From NCBI GenBank assembly GCA_033439685.1, contig JAUEDM010000011.1, positions 1-64,000 of the forward strand: a stretch of DNA of 64,000 nucleotides. The letters are read 5' to 3'. Each line of letters begins with the position of its first letter. The first letter of the stretch is position 1. Made by a program: the position numbers and the translations under genes. The stretch is from Apodospora peruviana (Eukaryota > Ascomycota > Sordariomycetes > Sordariales > Lasiosphaeriaceae). The notes under the pieces were generated by a model. The model saw only the letters and a list, made by a program, of their open reading frames with translations, was not told the DNA's origin and did not search any database. Below are positions 1-12,100 of this stretch, one piece after another.

Positions 1-394
1 TTGGGTGACGGATCTAGGGGCCCAGTAGTGCAGCATACGCATGCACTTACTCTCATCTTCACTCTTTCCCACGATTATTTTACTCGCCCTGGGCTTATGA
101 GTTTGCTTTTTTCAGCAGCGGTCGAGGATCTACACGTAGCAATATAAATTTTTGGTTTTTATCGTCGTTAGCGATGTATATTTACTAACGGAGATACGAT
201 ATGGAAATAGAAAAGCACTAATAACTAAAAGCCATCCGTTCCTACTGCTTAAGCTTTAAATCTCAACATATCCATAAACGCATCTCTCAAATTCCACTAT
301 AGCACTTGTTGTTTCTCCCTCACCCAGTCTTCTGCTCCACCACCGCCAGACGTCGGTTCATAGAGGTGCCAATGCAGGAACGGTAAGATACGCC
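1..394. other. Gene-free left edge
   Basis: No coding potential or RNA gene is visible here. The stretch is AT-rich up to about 330 and runs into the Helitron remnant. It may be non-coding transposon flank, but no terminal motif was recognised. Confidence 0.4.
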
Positions 395-1343
395 ATGGAG
401 AAGGTGCGGAGCCGTATATTGTCGTTTCAGAGGGTGGCGAGTTCGCCGATTCTTTTGATGTGCGGTTTTTTTGCAAAGGCCTTCCCCATGCTATTGCCGT
501 TTGGTAGAGAAGGGCCGCGCCAGGCCGAGGAATCCGTCATAAATACGGGTGGGAATGAATCGTCGTCCAAGCTTGATGTGGATATAGTTGTGCGGGATCT
601 GGTGTCGACACGAAACATGAGTTTGGAAACGTAGGCCAAGCTGGTTCTTCAGCGTCATGGCGGCCGCTTTGCCACGCATGCAGTTTTGGCCTTCCTTATT
701 TTAACATAGGAGTCAGATCTAAAAACCGTCGCGTAAACATGGCAAGCGCACGAAGGAAGGACTTGCCAATTGTGGAGCGCATCACTCGGTCTTTGACTTC
801 GGCGAGGCTCGAGAGAGCCAAGGAAGAACTAGAGGACTCAGGAAAGACCACCGACGAGGATGTTAATGAACTTTTGCGAAGTTTGCCTTTTATGGCCATC
901 GGCAGCCAATGTCGAGGGAAAGCCGGTTGACCATGCGGCGCAAGATCAGATCCCTTATAATTAGATATGGCATCCCGGCTATCTGGTTCATGGTAAATCC
1001 GAATAACATCACGAATCCGGTCAAGCTAAAGCTGGCGGCACATCACTTCCGAGATCCAGACGAGGCGGAGCGGTTCTTAACGAGCCTGGATCAGGCGCAT
1101 AAGAGAGCTCGACTGGCCATATCGGACCCATTAGTTCGGCTATATTTTTCCACAGTGATTTCTATGTTCTTCAAGCACTACGTGAGAACCGGGGAGGAAT
1201 CTATGTTTGGGCGGATCAGTCAGTATTTCGCAGCGGTAGAAACAAACGAACGTGGCGCTCTCCACATTCACGGATTCCTCTGGCTTCAGGGGAATATGTA
1301 CCTAAGCACTGTCTTGGCAGATATGCAGAAGGAGGACCGGTAG
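395..1343 (+). mobile_element. Helitron replicase/helicase ORF remnant (Helitron_like_N)
   Basis: This is a fragment of a rolling-circle Helitron protein. Readable pieces lie in successive frames. Around 600-740 is a block with RHGGRFATH and nearby GVRSKNRRV-type text. Between about 930 and 1340 is the Helitron_like_N core, with GIPAIWFMVNPNNITNPVKL, then MFFKHYV, then VETNERGALHIHGFLWLQGN. The pieces are separated by stop codons and frameshifts, for example around 632 and 928. The Rep HUH-like HIHG is still visible, but the helicase half is missing: LINE sequence starts directly afterwards at about 1410. The element cannot be active. Neither the Helitron 5' TC end nor the 3' hairpin-CTRR end was identified. 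Confidence 0.8.
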
Positions 1344-3003
1344 TGACGGTTCCAATGGGCCACCACCACTGGACGAAACTTACCCCAACGACGAGACGGA
1401 ACTCCACATGGCCAATTCGGAGCATGCTATGAGTACGAAGCGATATAGAGGCCGAGCAGATTCCAGTGCCTTCGCCAGACCTTACTGCAGCACGGATCCA
1501 GCTGCAAGACCGGGCAGTACTTCTGGTCTCGGTCTATGTGGAGGGTGGTAATGATAAAGCACTAGAAGCAGCAGTGATAGAAATTGACCGGATAGTGAAC
1601 AGATTTGGAGATGGAGGAGGCATAAGAACAGACGTCATTGTAGCAGGCGACTTTAACCGCCACGATCAACTCTGGGGAGGGGACGACATTTCGCTATTAA
1701 GACAAGGGGAAGGAGATCTTATCATCAACCTTATAGAACAGTATTTCCTCAGCAGCCTCCTCCCAAGAGGAACGAAGACGTGGCAGTCCGGTAACGCAGA
1801 AAGTACGATCGATCTGGTGCTAGCCTCGGCCGAACTTGCAGACCAGCTACTCAGATGTTCGATCCATCTTTGTGACCATGGGTCTGACCACCGAGCAATC
1901 GAGACGGCATCTGACGTCGCAGAAGAAGATCAACAGTGGAGACGAGGTTCCTCTTCAAGAATGCGCCTTGGGTGGACATCAGAACCAAGGTGGCATCCGA
2001 CCTTGAATAGGTGCCTTGGGGCGGCAGCGTTCAACAGCAGATAGACCAACTAATGGCAGTGGTGAACGAGGCAGTCTTTAGCCTAACGCCCAAAGACAAG
2101 TCTTCACCGTATGCCAAGAGGTGGTAGACGGCAGACCTGACACGGCTCCTTCAAATATACACGTTCTGGAGAAACCAGGCGAGAGCTCGACATAGAAAGG
2201 GCCAAACAGCACCAGATCTGGTACAGCAAGCAAATACTACCGCGAAAGAGTATCACGATGCAATCCATAAACAGAAAAGCTCGCATTAGAACGATTTCCT
2301 AGCCGACGATGCTAACATCTGGCAAGCAACCGAATATCTGCAAGCTGGCAGCAGCATAATGAGCGATAAAATACACCCGCTGACACGAAATGACGGCACT
2401 GTTACAGAGAGCAAATTAGCTCAAGCATAGGAGCTCCTGGCTACGTTCTTCCCACCTCTGCCAGCGAGAATCGAAGATGAGGGACAACTACCTCTACGGA
2501 CACCAGTGCCAATGCCAGACCTGAAGATGGCAGAGGTGGAAGCAGTTGTCTTGTCTGCCAAACCATAGAAGGCTCCAGGGGAAGATGGCCTACCAGCAAT
2601 GGTGTGGAAACAGCTCTGGCCAGCAGTGAAGGATAGAGTGCTCTACTTGTTCCAGACCTCGCTTCGAGATGGCGACATTCCTAGCCAGTGGAGGAACACC
2701 AAGATTATCCCACTGAAAAAGCCGGGGAAGAGTGACTATACTAACCAAATCCTGGAGACCCATCTCCTTGCTCTCTACGCTAGGCAAGGTGCTGGAGGCA
2801 GTCGTTGCGGAACGCATATCATACGCTGTGGAGACTTTTGATCTTCTACCTGCTAACCACTTTGGGGCTAGAAAGAGACGTTCAACTGAACAGGCCCTCC
2901 TCTGTTGCAAGAACAGATTTACGAAGCGTGGAGGTGTAGGAAAGTACCCAGTCTGATTAGCTTTGATATTTAAGGGGCATGTAACGGGGTCTTCAAGGAC
3001 AGA

Positions 3004-3404
3004 TGTTACGATCCCAATTGGTCACGACAGGGTTGACAGCTGGTGGCGGCTGTCAACGGGTGTCGATGGACCCAAAGACCCAAGGACCCGGCCTGAGTCC
3101 ATGGGTCCCCGGGTCCTGACCCAGGGACTTGGCGTGAGGAACTGGGTCCATTTCTATTGGTCGTAGTATTTCTATATAGTTGCAGGAATCTGGCACTCTT
3201 TTTGGGAATTATTACGGCAGTAATCAATACAAGTACTTTGGCAATAGTTGTTGTGTCAACTGCGCAATCTTGTGTATTCATTGGAACCGATACTCTTTGT
3301 GATTACCCCCTACCTAAGACCTAACCCCCTTTTGTGGCTCTGTGGAGCAACAGACTCTTGTGGGCCTTGTGTCGTCAAGGCTACCCCGTGCACAGGTTGT
3401 TACA
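3004..3404 (+). repeat. Solo LTR with 5-bp target-site duplication
   Basis: A 401-bp block that starts TGTTACGATCC and ends GGTTGTTACA (TG...CA ends). It is flanked on both sides by the 5-bp direct repeat ACAGA (2999-3003 and 3405-3409). Removing the block plus one ACAGA restores a continuous LINE reverse-transcriptase reading (NGVFKDR joined to LLQRLRSRGIP). This shows it is an insertion left by LTR-LTR recombination of a complete element. A diverged copy of the same LTR is at 44316-44689; the 3' halves (after GGTCGTAGTATTTCTATATAG) are very similar. Confidence 0.92.
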
Positions 3405-5626
3405 ACAGACTCCTCCAGAGACTTCGATCAAGAGGTATACCAGAAATCCTTGTTAGGTGGACTGATGCATTCTGTTCCAGGCGTACAGCGACCATTGTCG
3501 TAAATGGATTTACCTCTGAAAGGCAAGAGTTGCCCCAGGCAGGTCTCCCGCAAGGATCGCCGCTGTCTCCAATATTGTTCCTTTTCTTCAACGCAGATCT
3601 AGTTCCACACAAATTGACGCCAATGGAGGGGCAATAGCCTTTATTGACGACTACACAGCCTGGGTGACAGGTCCTTCAGCAGAATCCAACCGCGCAGGCA
3701 TCCAAGCTATTATAGAAAGAGCCTTAGATTGGGAACGCCGGAGTGGCGCCCAGTTCGAAGGCGAAAGGTCAGCCATTATACACTTCACAAGGACTAAGGC
3801 GCGATCTTCGGAGGCTCCGTATACTATCAAAGGAGAGATAGTCAAACCCAAAGAGAATGCAAAGATCTTGGGGGTTATTATGGACTACAAACTCCGCTAT
3901 AAGCAGCATATGGCTAGGACAGCAGCCAAGGGGCTTGCAGCGGCCTTAGCTTTGAAGAGATTGAAGATGCTCTCTCTACGGACAGCGAGACAGCTATTCA
4001 CGGCGACGGTCGCCCCTGTCATAGACTACGCTGCAAACGTCTGGATGTACGCGTGCGGGGAAAAGGCGCTGAGTTGGCTGAACAGGGCACAGAAGATTGG
4101 GGCTCTGGCTATTACAGGGGCTTTTTTAACAGTAGCAACAGTTGTAGCAGAAGCGGAAGCCAGCATTCCTTCAATACGAGAACATCATGCCCAGGGGGCA
4201 GCTAGATTATGGATTAATACCCATACACTGCCCAGAACACATCCGTTCGCATTGAAGAAAATCCGAACAACCGTGCTATTTGTCTCCCCACTTCAGAGAA
4301 TCGCCCAATTAATGGAAGGAATATGTGTCGACCGGATGGAAACTATCAGAGAGCATGCCATCCCACCTTGGGAGCCACGTCTACAGATAAGATATGAACA
4401 AGACCAGAAGAAGGCAGCCGAAGCAGTGAGCAAAGCAATAGGCATTGTGATCGCTACTGGCGTGTCTGTAAAGAGAGGCATGGTTGGTATAGGCAGCAGT
4501 GTATGGGACACCCTCTTCCATAGGACGGATGAAGCAGCGACAAAACAGGCGGTAACCATTGGAACAAGGGAAGAGCAGAATCCATATACCGCAGAATTAC
4601 TGGCTATAGCAACGGCCTTGCAGAACGTGTCACCGACCGTCTGTCACAGACATATCACAATTTTCACAAGGAACCAATCGGCGCTGAGAGCAATTGGTCA
4701 ACCGCAGCAGCAATCAGGTCAAGCCATGATAAGACAAATATACGAGTCGACCAAACTGCTGAACCAAAGAGGTAACTCAGTGGTTTTCCAGTGGGTACCA
4801 ACAGACAGTGACTTTTCACTGGGATCTGAAGCAAAAGCAGCAGCACAAAGGGCCGCAAAGCGAGGGCATGCACCATACCACCACGCACAGCAGGCCAAGT
4901 CAGCTGCGATAGACTAGCAACAGCCAGGCAAAAGCGGACAAAGCTCCCGGAAGGGGTGGGCAAGTTCTCAAAGACCATCGATGTGGCGCTCCCGGGCAAA
5001 CACACTCACGACCTATACGACAAGCTGAAGCGAAAAGAGGCCTGTGTACTGGCACAACTCCGGACAGGTATGGCGAGATTGAATGGATATTGATATAAAA
5101 TCGGAGCTACTGAATCCGACCTATGTCATTGCGGTCACGCCAGGGAAACAGTAGATCACTTTCTGCTACGATGCGTAAGGTGGACAGCTTTACGAGAAGG
5201 TATGCTTCAATGTACAACGACAAGACGGGGGAGTCTCTCGTTCTATCTGGGTGGAAAAGCACCATCAGACCCCAAGAAATGGTCGCCAGACATGAAGGCG
5301 GTTCGGGCAATGATCAAGTATGCCATGTCAACGGGAAGATTGGATTTGGATATGGAGAGAATAGATCGATCGCAGTAAAAGAACTTGACCAAGTGGCCCA
5401 CGTAGCCTCAACCAGCAGATCCTGCTTTAGCTGCTGAAGATAGGACGCTGAACATTTGGAGAATATAACCTCCCAGGCGATCTGCTAATAATACGATAAG
5501 AGGCGTTGGGTGGTCTAAAGGTGAAAAAGTAGAGGGCTTGGACGAGACAATGACAGAACTGGATGAACCGAATGTAGTTAGCGTGCATAGACCCTTTAGG
5601 CTTAGTGCCTCCGGGCGAAATAAATT

Positions 5627-5652
5627 CCATCCATCCATCCATCCATCCATCT
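5627..5652. repeat. (CCAT)n tail at LINE 3' end
   Basis: About six CCAT units follow directly after the LINE 3' untranslated part. Short tandem 3' tails are typical of target-primed reverse transcription, so this probably marks the 3' terminus of the LINE. No matching target duplication was identified. Confidence 0.6.
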
Positions 5653-5655
5653 TGT

Positions 5656-6246
5656 CTGAAGGGTGAAGGCACCCGACCTGCAGCAACCATGACGCTTCCC
5701 AATTCGTGGGGACGGGAGACTATCTGCGTTGCCCCTGGCTTGCATGCCTCATGCAGCCATCCTATAACAACGAGCCGACGGGACCGAGTCCCGTCCTTAC
5801 TAGTACCTAGTTGGGCGGCCGCTAGCCAACAGCCTTGACAAAACAAGCACACCAGCAGCGGTGAGTTCAACGAAAGAAGTGATAGCTTTTCATCATGGAA
5901 TTTTTTTTCCTATTTTCATTTTCTCGCTCTCGTAGCCCAGTTGGTTAGCGCGACTAAACTTGGAGTTACCGCTACCAATGACAGAAAAGGGATCAACTGC
6001 TAGTTTGTCCAACCGCAGGCGCGTATGTGTATACCATCCTTCCGGGGTATATCCGGACGACGACTCTGATGTGGGTTGATCAAGTGGGTAGGTACCTACC
6101 GGCAGTGTGATAACCGATACCTAAACAAATCAGAGCTGCCATTCTCAACTACTACCCTCAGGTTCTCGTTATTTTCTCCTCCTGTCTCTCAGGCTTGCTC
6201 GATCTCTTCTCCCGGCCCTCCTTGAATTAGCCACCCCATCACCATC
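5656..6246 (+). promoter_or_regulatory. Region upstream of the SDR pseudogene
   Basis: No gene is seen. A pyrimidine-rich stretch (about 6160-6235, TTTTCTCCTCCTGTCTCTC) precedes the SDR start, as is usual for fungal promoters. A 5'-half tRNA-like string (GTAGCCCAGTTGGTTAGCGC, near 5932-5951) has no matching 3' half. Confidence 0.4.
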
Positions 6247-7187
6247 ATGACAAATTACTCGTTCCTCGTCACAGGGGCTTCCTCCGGACTCGGCCTTGAG
6301 GCGGCTACCAAAGCTCTCGAGGCAGGCCATTCAGTCGTAGCTACCGTACGCGATCCTACTGCTGCAGCGCGGAACCACCCCGAGATAAAGTCCCTCGGTG
6401 GTAGCTGGATCCAGCTGGACGTGACGCACCGTGATACCAAAGACCACATGGCTACAGTTGTCCGTGAGAAGGGCGTCAATGTGCTCGTCAACAACGCTGG
6501 CTACGGTCTCCTTGGAAGTCTGGAAGACACCGCGTTCGTTCAACCTTTCCTCACCTAAATAAAAAAAATAACTCCATGGCTAACGTGTTGCTTGCTCTCA
6601 GCGAGGACGAGTTCATATCTCAGATTGACACCAATCTCTTTGGGATGATGCGGTGCATCAAGGGCGCGCTGCCGCACTTTCGGTCTCTCGGCGGTGCCAC
6701 CATCGTCAACATCGGCAGCATCGACAATCTGACTCCATTCCCGGCCTGTACGGCCTACTCGGCCTCCAAGCTGGCCGTCAAGGGCCTGACCGAGACTCTC
6801 ACGCTCGAGGTTGGGTCTGCAGGCATCCGCGTGGTGCTCATCGATCTGGGCATCTTCCGGACCGCCTTTCACCACAGCTTCTAGAAGCCCGAGGCCGGCA
6901 TGGCTGAGGCTTATGCCGGAAGTGCGGTGGATGTGACCGTTTCTTTTCTTGCAGATCTGGCCGGGAAGCAGCCTGGGGACCCGGCTCTGGCCGCCAAACG
7001 GATCGTCGAACTTGTTGACGGGACGGGTCTAACAGCTGGTCTTTCCGAGAAGGGCTATGGGAAATGTCTGAGGGTCCCGCTTGGCAGCGACTCGTTCAAG
7101 GCATTTACGGCCAAGATTGAGTCGTTGGATGAGGTGGAGTCGTCGCTCGAGAGTTTTGCCTCTAGCACGGATTTCACACAGGGGTAG
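6247..7187 (+). pseudogene. Short-chain dehydrogenase/reductase with internal TAG
   Basis: An NAD(P)-dependent classical SDR. Exon 1 (6247-6533) carries the cofactor loop TGASSGLG (residues 9-16) and the LVNNAG motif. A 68-nt intron (6534-6601, GTTCGT...CTAAC...CTCAG) joins in phase 2 to exon 2, which has the catalytic YSASK motif. The whole frame of 291 codons is open except for one TAG at 6882-6884 (codon 190), placed after the YxxxK motif in the substrate-loop part. The normal reading resumes straight after it. A CAG-to-TAG change is a simple explanation. As written, the product would lose about 100 residues, so I call it a pseudogene; a sequencing error or read-through cannot be excluded. 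It is about 9.6 kb from the P450 end of the PKS cluster and probably unrelated. Confidence 0.75.
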
Positions 7188-9190
7188 GGATACTCCAAGT
7201 AGGTAATTAGTTTGAGAATGGTAAAGTTCACAGTATACGCTTTTATTCCATGGTAGTCACAAGACAATACCATTCGGCCTGAATAACCTGGGGGTGCAAG
7301 AATGAACGAAGCCTAAGGGAGCATCATCTCATCCATTTGCTGCGTATCCGTACGACAAGGTACCTGAAGTGTGGACAATGTTAATGCAGTCAGATGCCAA
7401 ACTTCTTTCAAGCATTTAGTTTTGTTTCCTAACAGGGTGTCTGTCAGTACTACCCGTCTCACCGCCTCACCCACCTCGGTCTGTCTGACACTACCTCCCG
7501 GCCAGCAATCAGTAACGTCATCTTCCTTGTGATTGCTCTTATCGGGCTGCATACCGTATCCAATACGTGAGGATCGTATTCTAAGTCTCGTAGTCCTTCC
7601 GCAAAAGAAGTCCACCCTGCCGTGAACAGGCAGGCAGTGCATCATACTCGATGTAGCTCGCTTGGCTCTTGCAGCCAACGATATCAGGTAACTACAGTAT
7701 AGCCGGAAGCACTTTTATCTGCCGATGTCGTGCTATTCTACCAGCTCCAATATTGAATTATTGGCCCGTTCGCATGTTGGCGTGAGTCCTGTTGGTGCGA
7801 ATACGAAGCCGAATGGTCGGTAACCTGCAGTACCAGGCGTAAAGTCGGGGCACAGCACGGGTCAGTCCGCAGTCGAACATCGACTGCGTAGACGCTGGAC
7901 TTCAGCCAAGAGTCAAGGCTTAAGCCCAAAGAGTCTCTCTCCCTCCTGTACTGCCTTACCCAGTAGCTGAGCGGGATACTAGCTGCAGCGGGCCACGTTC
8001 ATCACAGCTACCAAGGTTTATCAGTGATACTAATGTCTTTTGTGAATGCGAGGCACCTGCAGTAGTATCGAGTCGTTTGACAAGTCATATGCCCAAATGC
8101 GAATTTGGCCACGCCGTTCTTGCAGAGACCCAAGAATCAGGATCACTTGCTTGCTTGACCCTGCGTGGACAGACAGACACTAAGCTTAAACGTGGTATTT
8201 GCAGCCTGCGGCTAAGTTAGCCTTTTGGGCGAGGATATGCAAGAGCAAAAGAACGCATTTTCTATCGTACATGCAAGACCTAGCAAGGATGCTTTGGAAT
8301 CATTTGCCTCTAGTTGCAAGCTATGGATCCGTATACATCTTGGTAAGCCATCACGCTTGCTGGATACAGTTCCCGGGCACGCAGAATCCGCCCCCTCGGG
8401 AACGCCCGCTTGTATTGGGGTCCGCTTCTAACATCATAGCTACCTACTTAGGGCAGATACCTTACCAATTAGGCATCAGAGACAGAAACATGCAGCCTCT
8501 CTATAAATCCGACGTGTATGTAAGTCTACACCACGACATCGACGGCACGAGTCAAGACTCGGTGTTGTTGTTGGGCTATGTTGTATGCATGTTAGCTTGC
8601 CCGGCAACTAAGAACCATACCGCACATGTAGTTTCTCAACCAATGCGAGTTTCAATCACATTATACCTCTCCTGTTCAGGCTCCGAAAACTACAGAAAAT
8701 GAGTACGACACCTTTGTTGCCAGAGCCTTTTCGTCGTAATGCTGGATTCTCTGTCCCTTTCAAGGCAAGTCTTCATGTACGTGCCTTGCAAAGACATGAA
8801 TACCAGGCAATCACGTTGGTAAGGTAGGTGTGCACATCGTAGTGATATGGCGAAGTGGGTTGGCTTGGGCAGTTACCAACAGGAATATGCAGTGATGTGC
8901 GGTGTAGAATGCCGAGGTGAGATTCACACGTGTAGAGTCAAGATGGATCGGGTGTCGATTTGTGATTTGATCGTTGTTCCCATTATCTGATGTGGGCATT
9001 GAGGAGAATGTGCGAGTTGGGGCAGGCCTCTGTAAACTTTCCTGGCAGCCAGAAGATATCTACCATAAAGACTCATAAGAGACCCATGCCCGAGTGCAGT
9101 CCATCCGTTAGCAACATCAGCAACTCGCAGTCTTGCAACAGAACACCTCTTACATTTGTTCTCCACCTCTATTGTTTCACTCTACCTACC
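7188..9190. other. 2-kb intergenic region
   Basis: Several random open frames of up to about 170 codons occur here (for example 8199-8702 on the plus strand). None shows a recognisable domain, signal peptide or splice structure. Nothing could be supported as a gene. The last 100-200 bases would have been the promoter of the isocyanide-synthase pseudogene. Confidence 0.5.
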
Positions 9191-12100
9191 ATGTCTCAAT
9201 CAATTATAAATATCCCTTCCGATCCAATCCCAGTTGCTAACAGCACACTTGCCAGCAACTTGGACGATGTCTTAGAGATATCCAACAGGATTCTCAGCAT
9301 CGTCTACAAGTATGCCCTGGCCAAGTTTGAGAACACGGCTGTCAAACATGCTGCTGGCCACCCAAAGTTCATGTCTGTTGTCAGCGCCTATGTCGCGAAC
9401 CGGAAGCCGGTGCTGATGTGCCTGCCGGCGTTTCCCTTCAAGTCTGCCAACAAGGCCTACAAGCTGTTTGGCATCCCGCCGGACAAGGCAAACGAGCTCG
9501 CTCTGGCCCATCTCAATACCATGTGCCAACGCATTGCCGCCGTGTACAAGCCTGGCGCAAAGCTCACCATCATATTCCGATGGCCTAGTCTACGGTACGT
9601 CACGGTGACACAACTCAAGCAGGTAACAAGACGCTGACCAGACTGCCTACAGACCTGCAGCACATCTTCCCGTCTGCCAGCCTTAATGGCCGGGTTGCTG
9701 CCAAGAAGTCTAGTGCCCGGTCCATGCACACATTCAAAAGAACGTCAAGTTCCTGGCCAAGCAGATGCTGATCAGGGGCTATGCCTTTGCCGGCGCCTGC
9801 AAGGCCACCTTTCCCAATCACCTACGTCTTTCCATCCACCAGTCCACGGGCGAGCACAAGGTGTCGTTGAGTCTCCTCGACACCAAGACGCGCTACACGA
9901 TGCCCTGGCACTGCAACGTTGCGCTCATGGCCGACGGTCAGTGGCTCAGCGCTCCCATGGGCGACTTCAATGAGAACCCGCTCATGGAAGTTGCTCACGA
10001 GAATGGCAGGCCCAGCTACTTCCGCCAGAGACCGCCACAGAGCTTGCCTCTGGCCATGCCCATTGTCGAGACGGCGGATGTATTCAACCCTGATGGGTCC
10101 CCCCATGAGACAGCAATCTCTTCTCCTTCCATCATCTCGGCCGACTCGGCCTCTGGCCCCCTGGCTTCGTCCGTCACGCTCAGCGAGGAGTCGGATATCT
10201 GAACCGCCCATATCTTCGGTCACGTCCGAGTCTGTGTCTGACCGAGAGGCTGCTTGCGAGAGTAAGATTCCTGTCCATGAGACCACGGAAGAGAACGTTG
10301 TTGTGCTGCCAAAAGCGACAACAGCTGATGCCGTTGCTCACAAAGCCGAGCGAGTGTCGACCGCTTCGAATGAGTACGGGAAGCGCCTGATCCCGCACAT
10401 TCTGGACGATCTCGCGTCGACCGACCCAGACCGCGTCATCTACTCGGTGGCCAAGTCGGCCGATGTCTCACAGAGGATGCTCGAGATTTCAGCACTCCGC
10501 ATGACGCAGGCAGTTAACAAAACGTCTTGGTGGCTGAACGCTCAGATTGGGGAGGCCACGTCGTTGTCACCCCAGACAGTGGGCTACATCGGACCACACG
10601 GCCTCCGCTACGTCCTCCTGACGTACGCCTGCATCAGGCAGGCCACAAGATCCTCTTCCTGTCCCCGAAGAACAGCGTCGAGGGCGCCGTGGCCGTGCTC
10701 AAGGCCGCCGGTTGCTCTTTCTGGGTGCAGCCGGCCGAGCAGCCTCTCTCCCGCCTGATCGAGTCGTGTCTCACGCAGCACCCTATGGCTGTCCTCAACC
10801 TGCCAACAGTAGATGAACTGCTCGACGCCGACGCCGCATCTGTCAAGCACTTCCCCTACGATAAGACATGGGAGGAGGCGGCTGACGAGACCTTTTGCGT
10901 GCTTCACACGTCCGGCTCGACAGGCCTGCCCAAGCCCATGCGGTGGTCCCATGCGCTGATCGGAACCATGGACACCGTGCGGATGCTCCCGCCGGTCGAG
11001 GGAGATTTCGGGCTCGCGCCGTGGACATCATTGTTCGAGGAGAGAGACACGATTTACTCGTCTTTCCCCATGAGCCACGGCGCCGGCACCATCATGGACA
11101 TCATGATCCCCTCCTACTTTGCCATGCATTGTGTTCTGGGGCCGGCGGGCGTCATCCCCAACATGGACCTCACAGCGTTGCTTGCTGACCATGCCAAGAT
11201 TGACGTCTGGAGCATGGTTCCCACGCTCGTCGACGAGCTTGGAGAGACGCCCGACGTGTTGGCCAAATTCAAGTCGGCTAAATTCATATGTGCATCTGGC
11301 GTCCGACAAATCCAATCAGTACTAGCAAGGTCAACGAGGTCGTTCGCGTGCTCAACCTCACGGGCACGACCGAGGGTCTCTTCATCGGCAATCTCGTGGT
11401 GGAGAGGTCGGACTGGCGCTACTTTGCCTTCCATCCCTAGTCGGGCTTTGAGTTCAGACAGGTTGGAGACCGCGACGAGTACGAGCACTGGTGCGTGCGC
11501 AACCAACACGGCCCTCTCTTCCAGGGCATCTTCCACACCTTCCCCGACAAGGCCGAAGTCAACCTGAAGGACCTGTACATCAAGCACCCGACCAAGCCCG
11601 GGCATTGGGCCTTCAAGGGGAGGAGTGACGACGTCGTGGTGCTGTCCAACGGATACAAGATGACGGAACTGGCCATCCACGCCAGTTGGTCTACCGTGAC
11701 CTCTCCAAGATACTGCCGTCCTTTGGGGAGATGCGCAAGGCCAACTTTGCGCACCCGGCAGCCACCGAGGAGCTGCTCTGCGACGTAGCCTTCTACCCGT
11801 CGCTCCCGATCGACATGTTCCAGGCGCACGCAAACTTTGTTGAAGGGGGCTGTTTGCTGGTCATGTGCATCCGTCATTCCGACTTTGACGGTATTGGGGC
11901 TGTCACCGTCCTGCGCGCCTGGGCCGAGAGTTGTCGGTTCTTGCAGGGTGACCAAGCAGCCACCTGCGCCTGGCTCGACCCGGATAGCATGAATCGTGCG
12001 CTGCCGCAAGCCAGTCTCGAAGCCGAGAGGGCTACACCGATAATGATGAAATCGACATCGACCCGGCCGTGTGGGACCACATCGCCTTCCCTCCCCCTTT

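Larger units (their letters stand above)
1410..5655 (+). mobile_element. Degenerate non-LTR retrotransposon (LINE, I/Tad1-like)
   Basis: Remnant of the second ORF of a LINE, in the usual order. An apurinic-type endonuclease lies at about 1430-1910 (VIVAGDFNRHDQLWGG, then STIDLVLAS and DHGSDHRAIE). A reverse transcriptase lies at about 2570-3930 (APGEDGLPAMVWKQ, LPQGSPLSPILFLFF, catalytic FIDDYTAW near 3645). An RNase H-like part lies at about 4560-4880 (YTAELLAIATALQ, TRNQSALRAI). A Cys/His knuckle follows near 5120-5170 (CHCGHARETVDHFLLRC). The frame is broken repeatedly, for example a TAA in FDI*GACNG near 2970 and shifts near 3605 and 5090. The ORF is interrupted by a solo LTR at 3004-3404. 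The 5' end is truncated against a Helitron fragment and the 3' end runs into a CCAT repeat. The element is inactive. Clade assignment rests on domain order only. Confidence 0.88.

Noticed and set aside
5925..5975. tRNA-like string GTAGCCCAGTTGGTTAGCGC
   Set aside because: Only a D-arm-like 5' half is present. No T-arm, no matching acceptor stem and no sound anticodon stem follow, so no tRNA is called.
7313..7678. 121-codon minus-strand open frame
   Set aside because: No recognisable motif; random-like composition.
8199..8702. 167-codon open frame
   Set aside because: Composition, lack of a domain and lack of any splice or signal feature make it a chance frame in an intergenic region.
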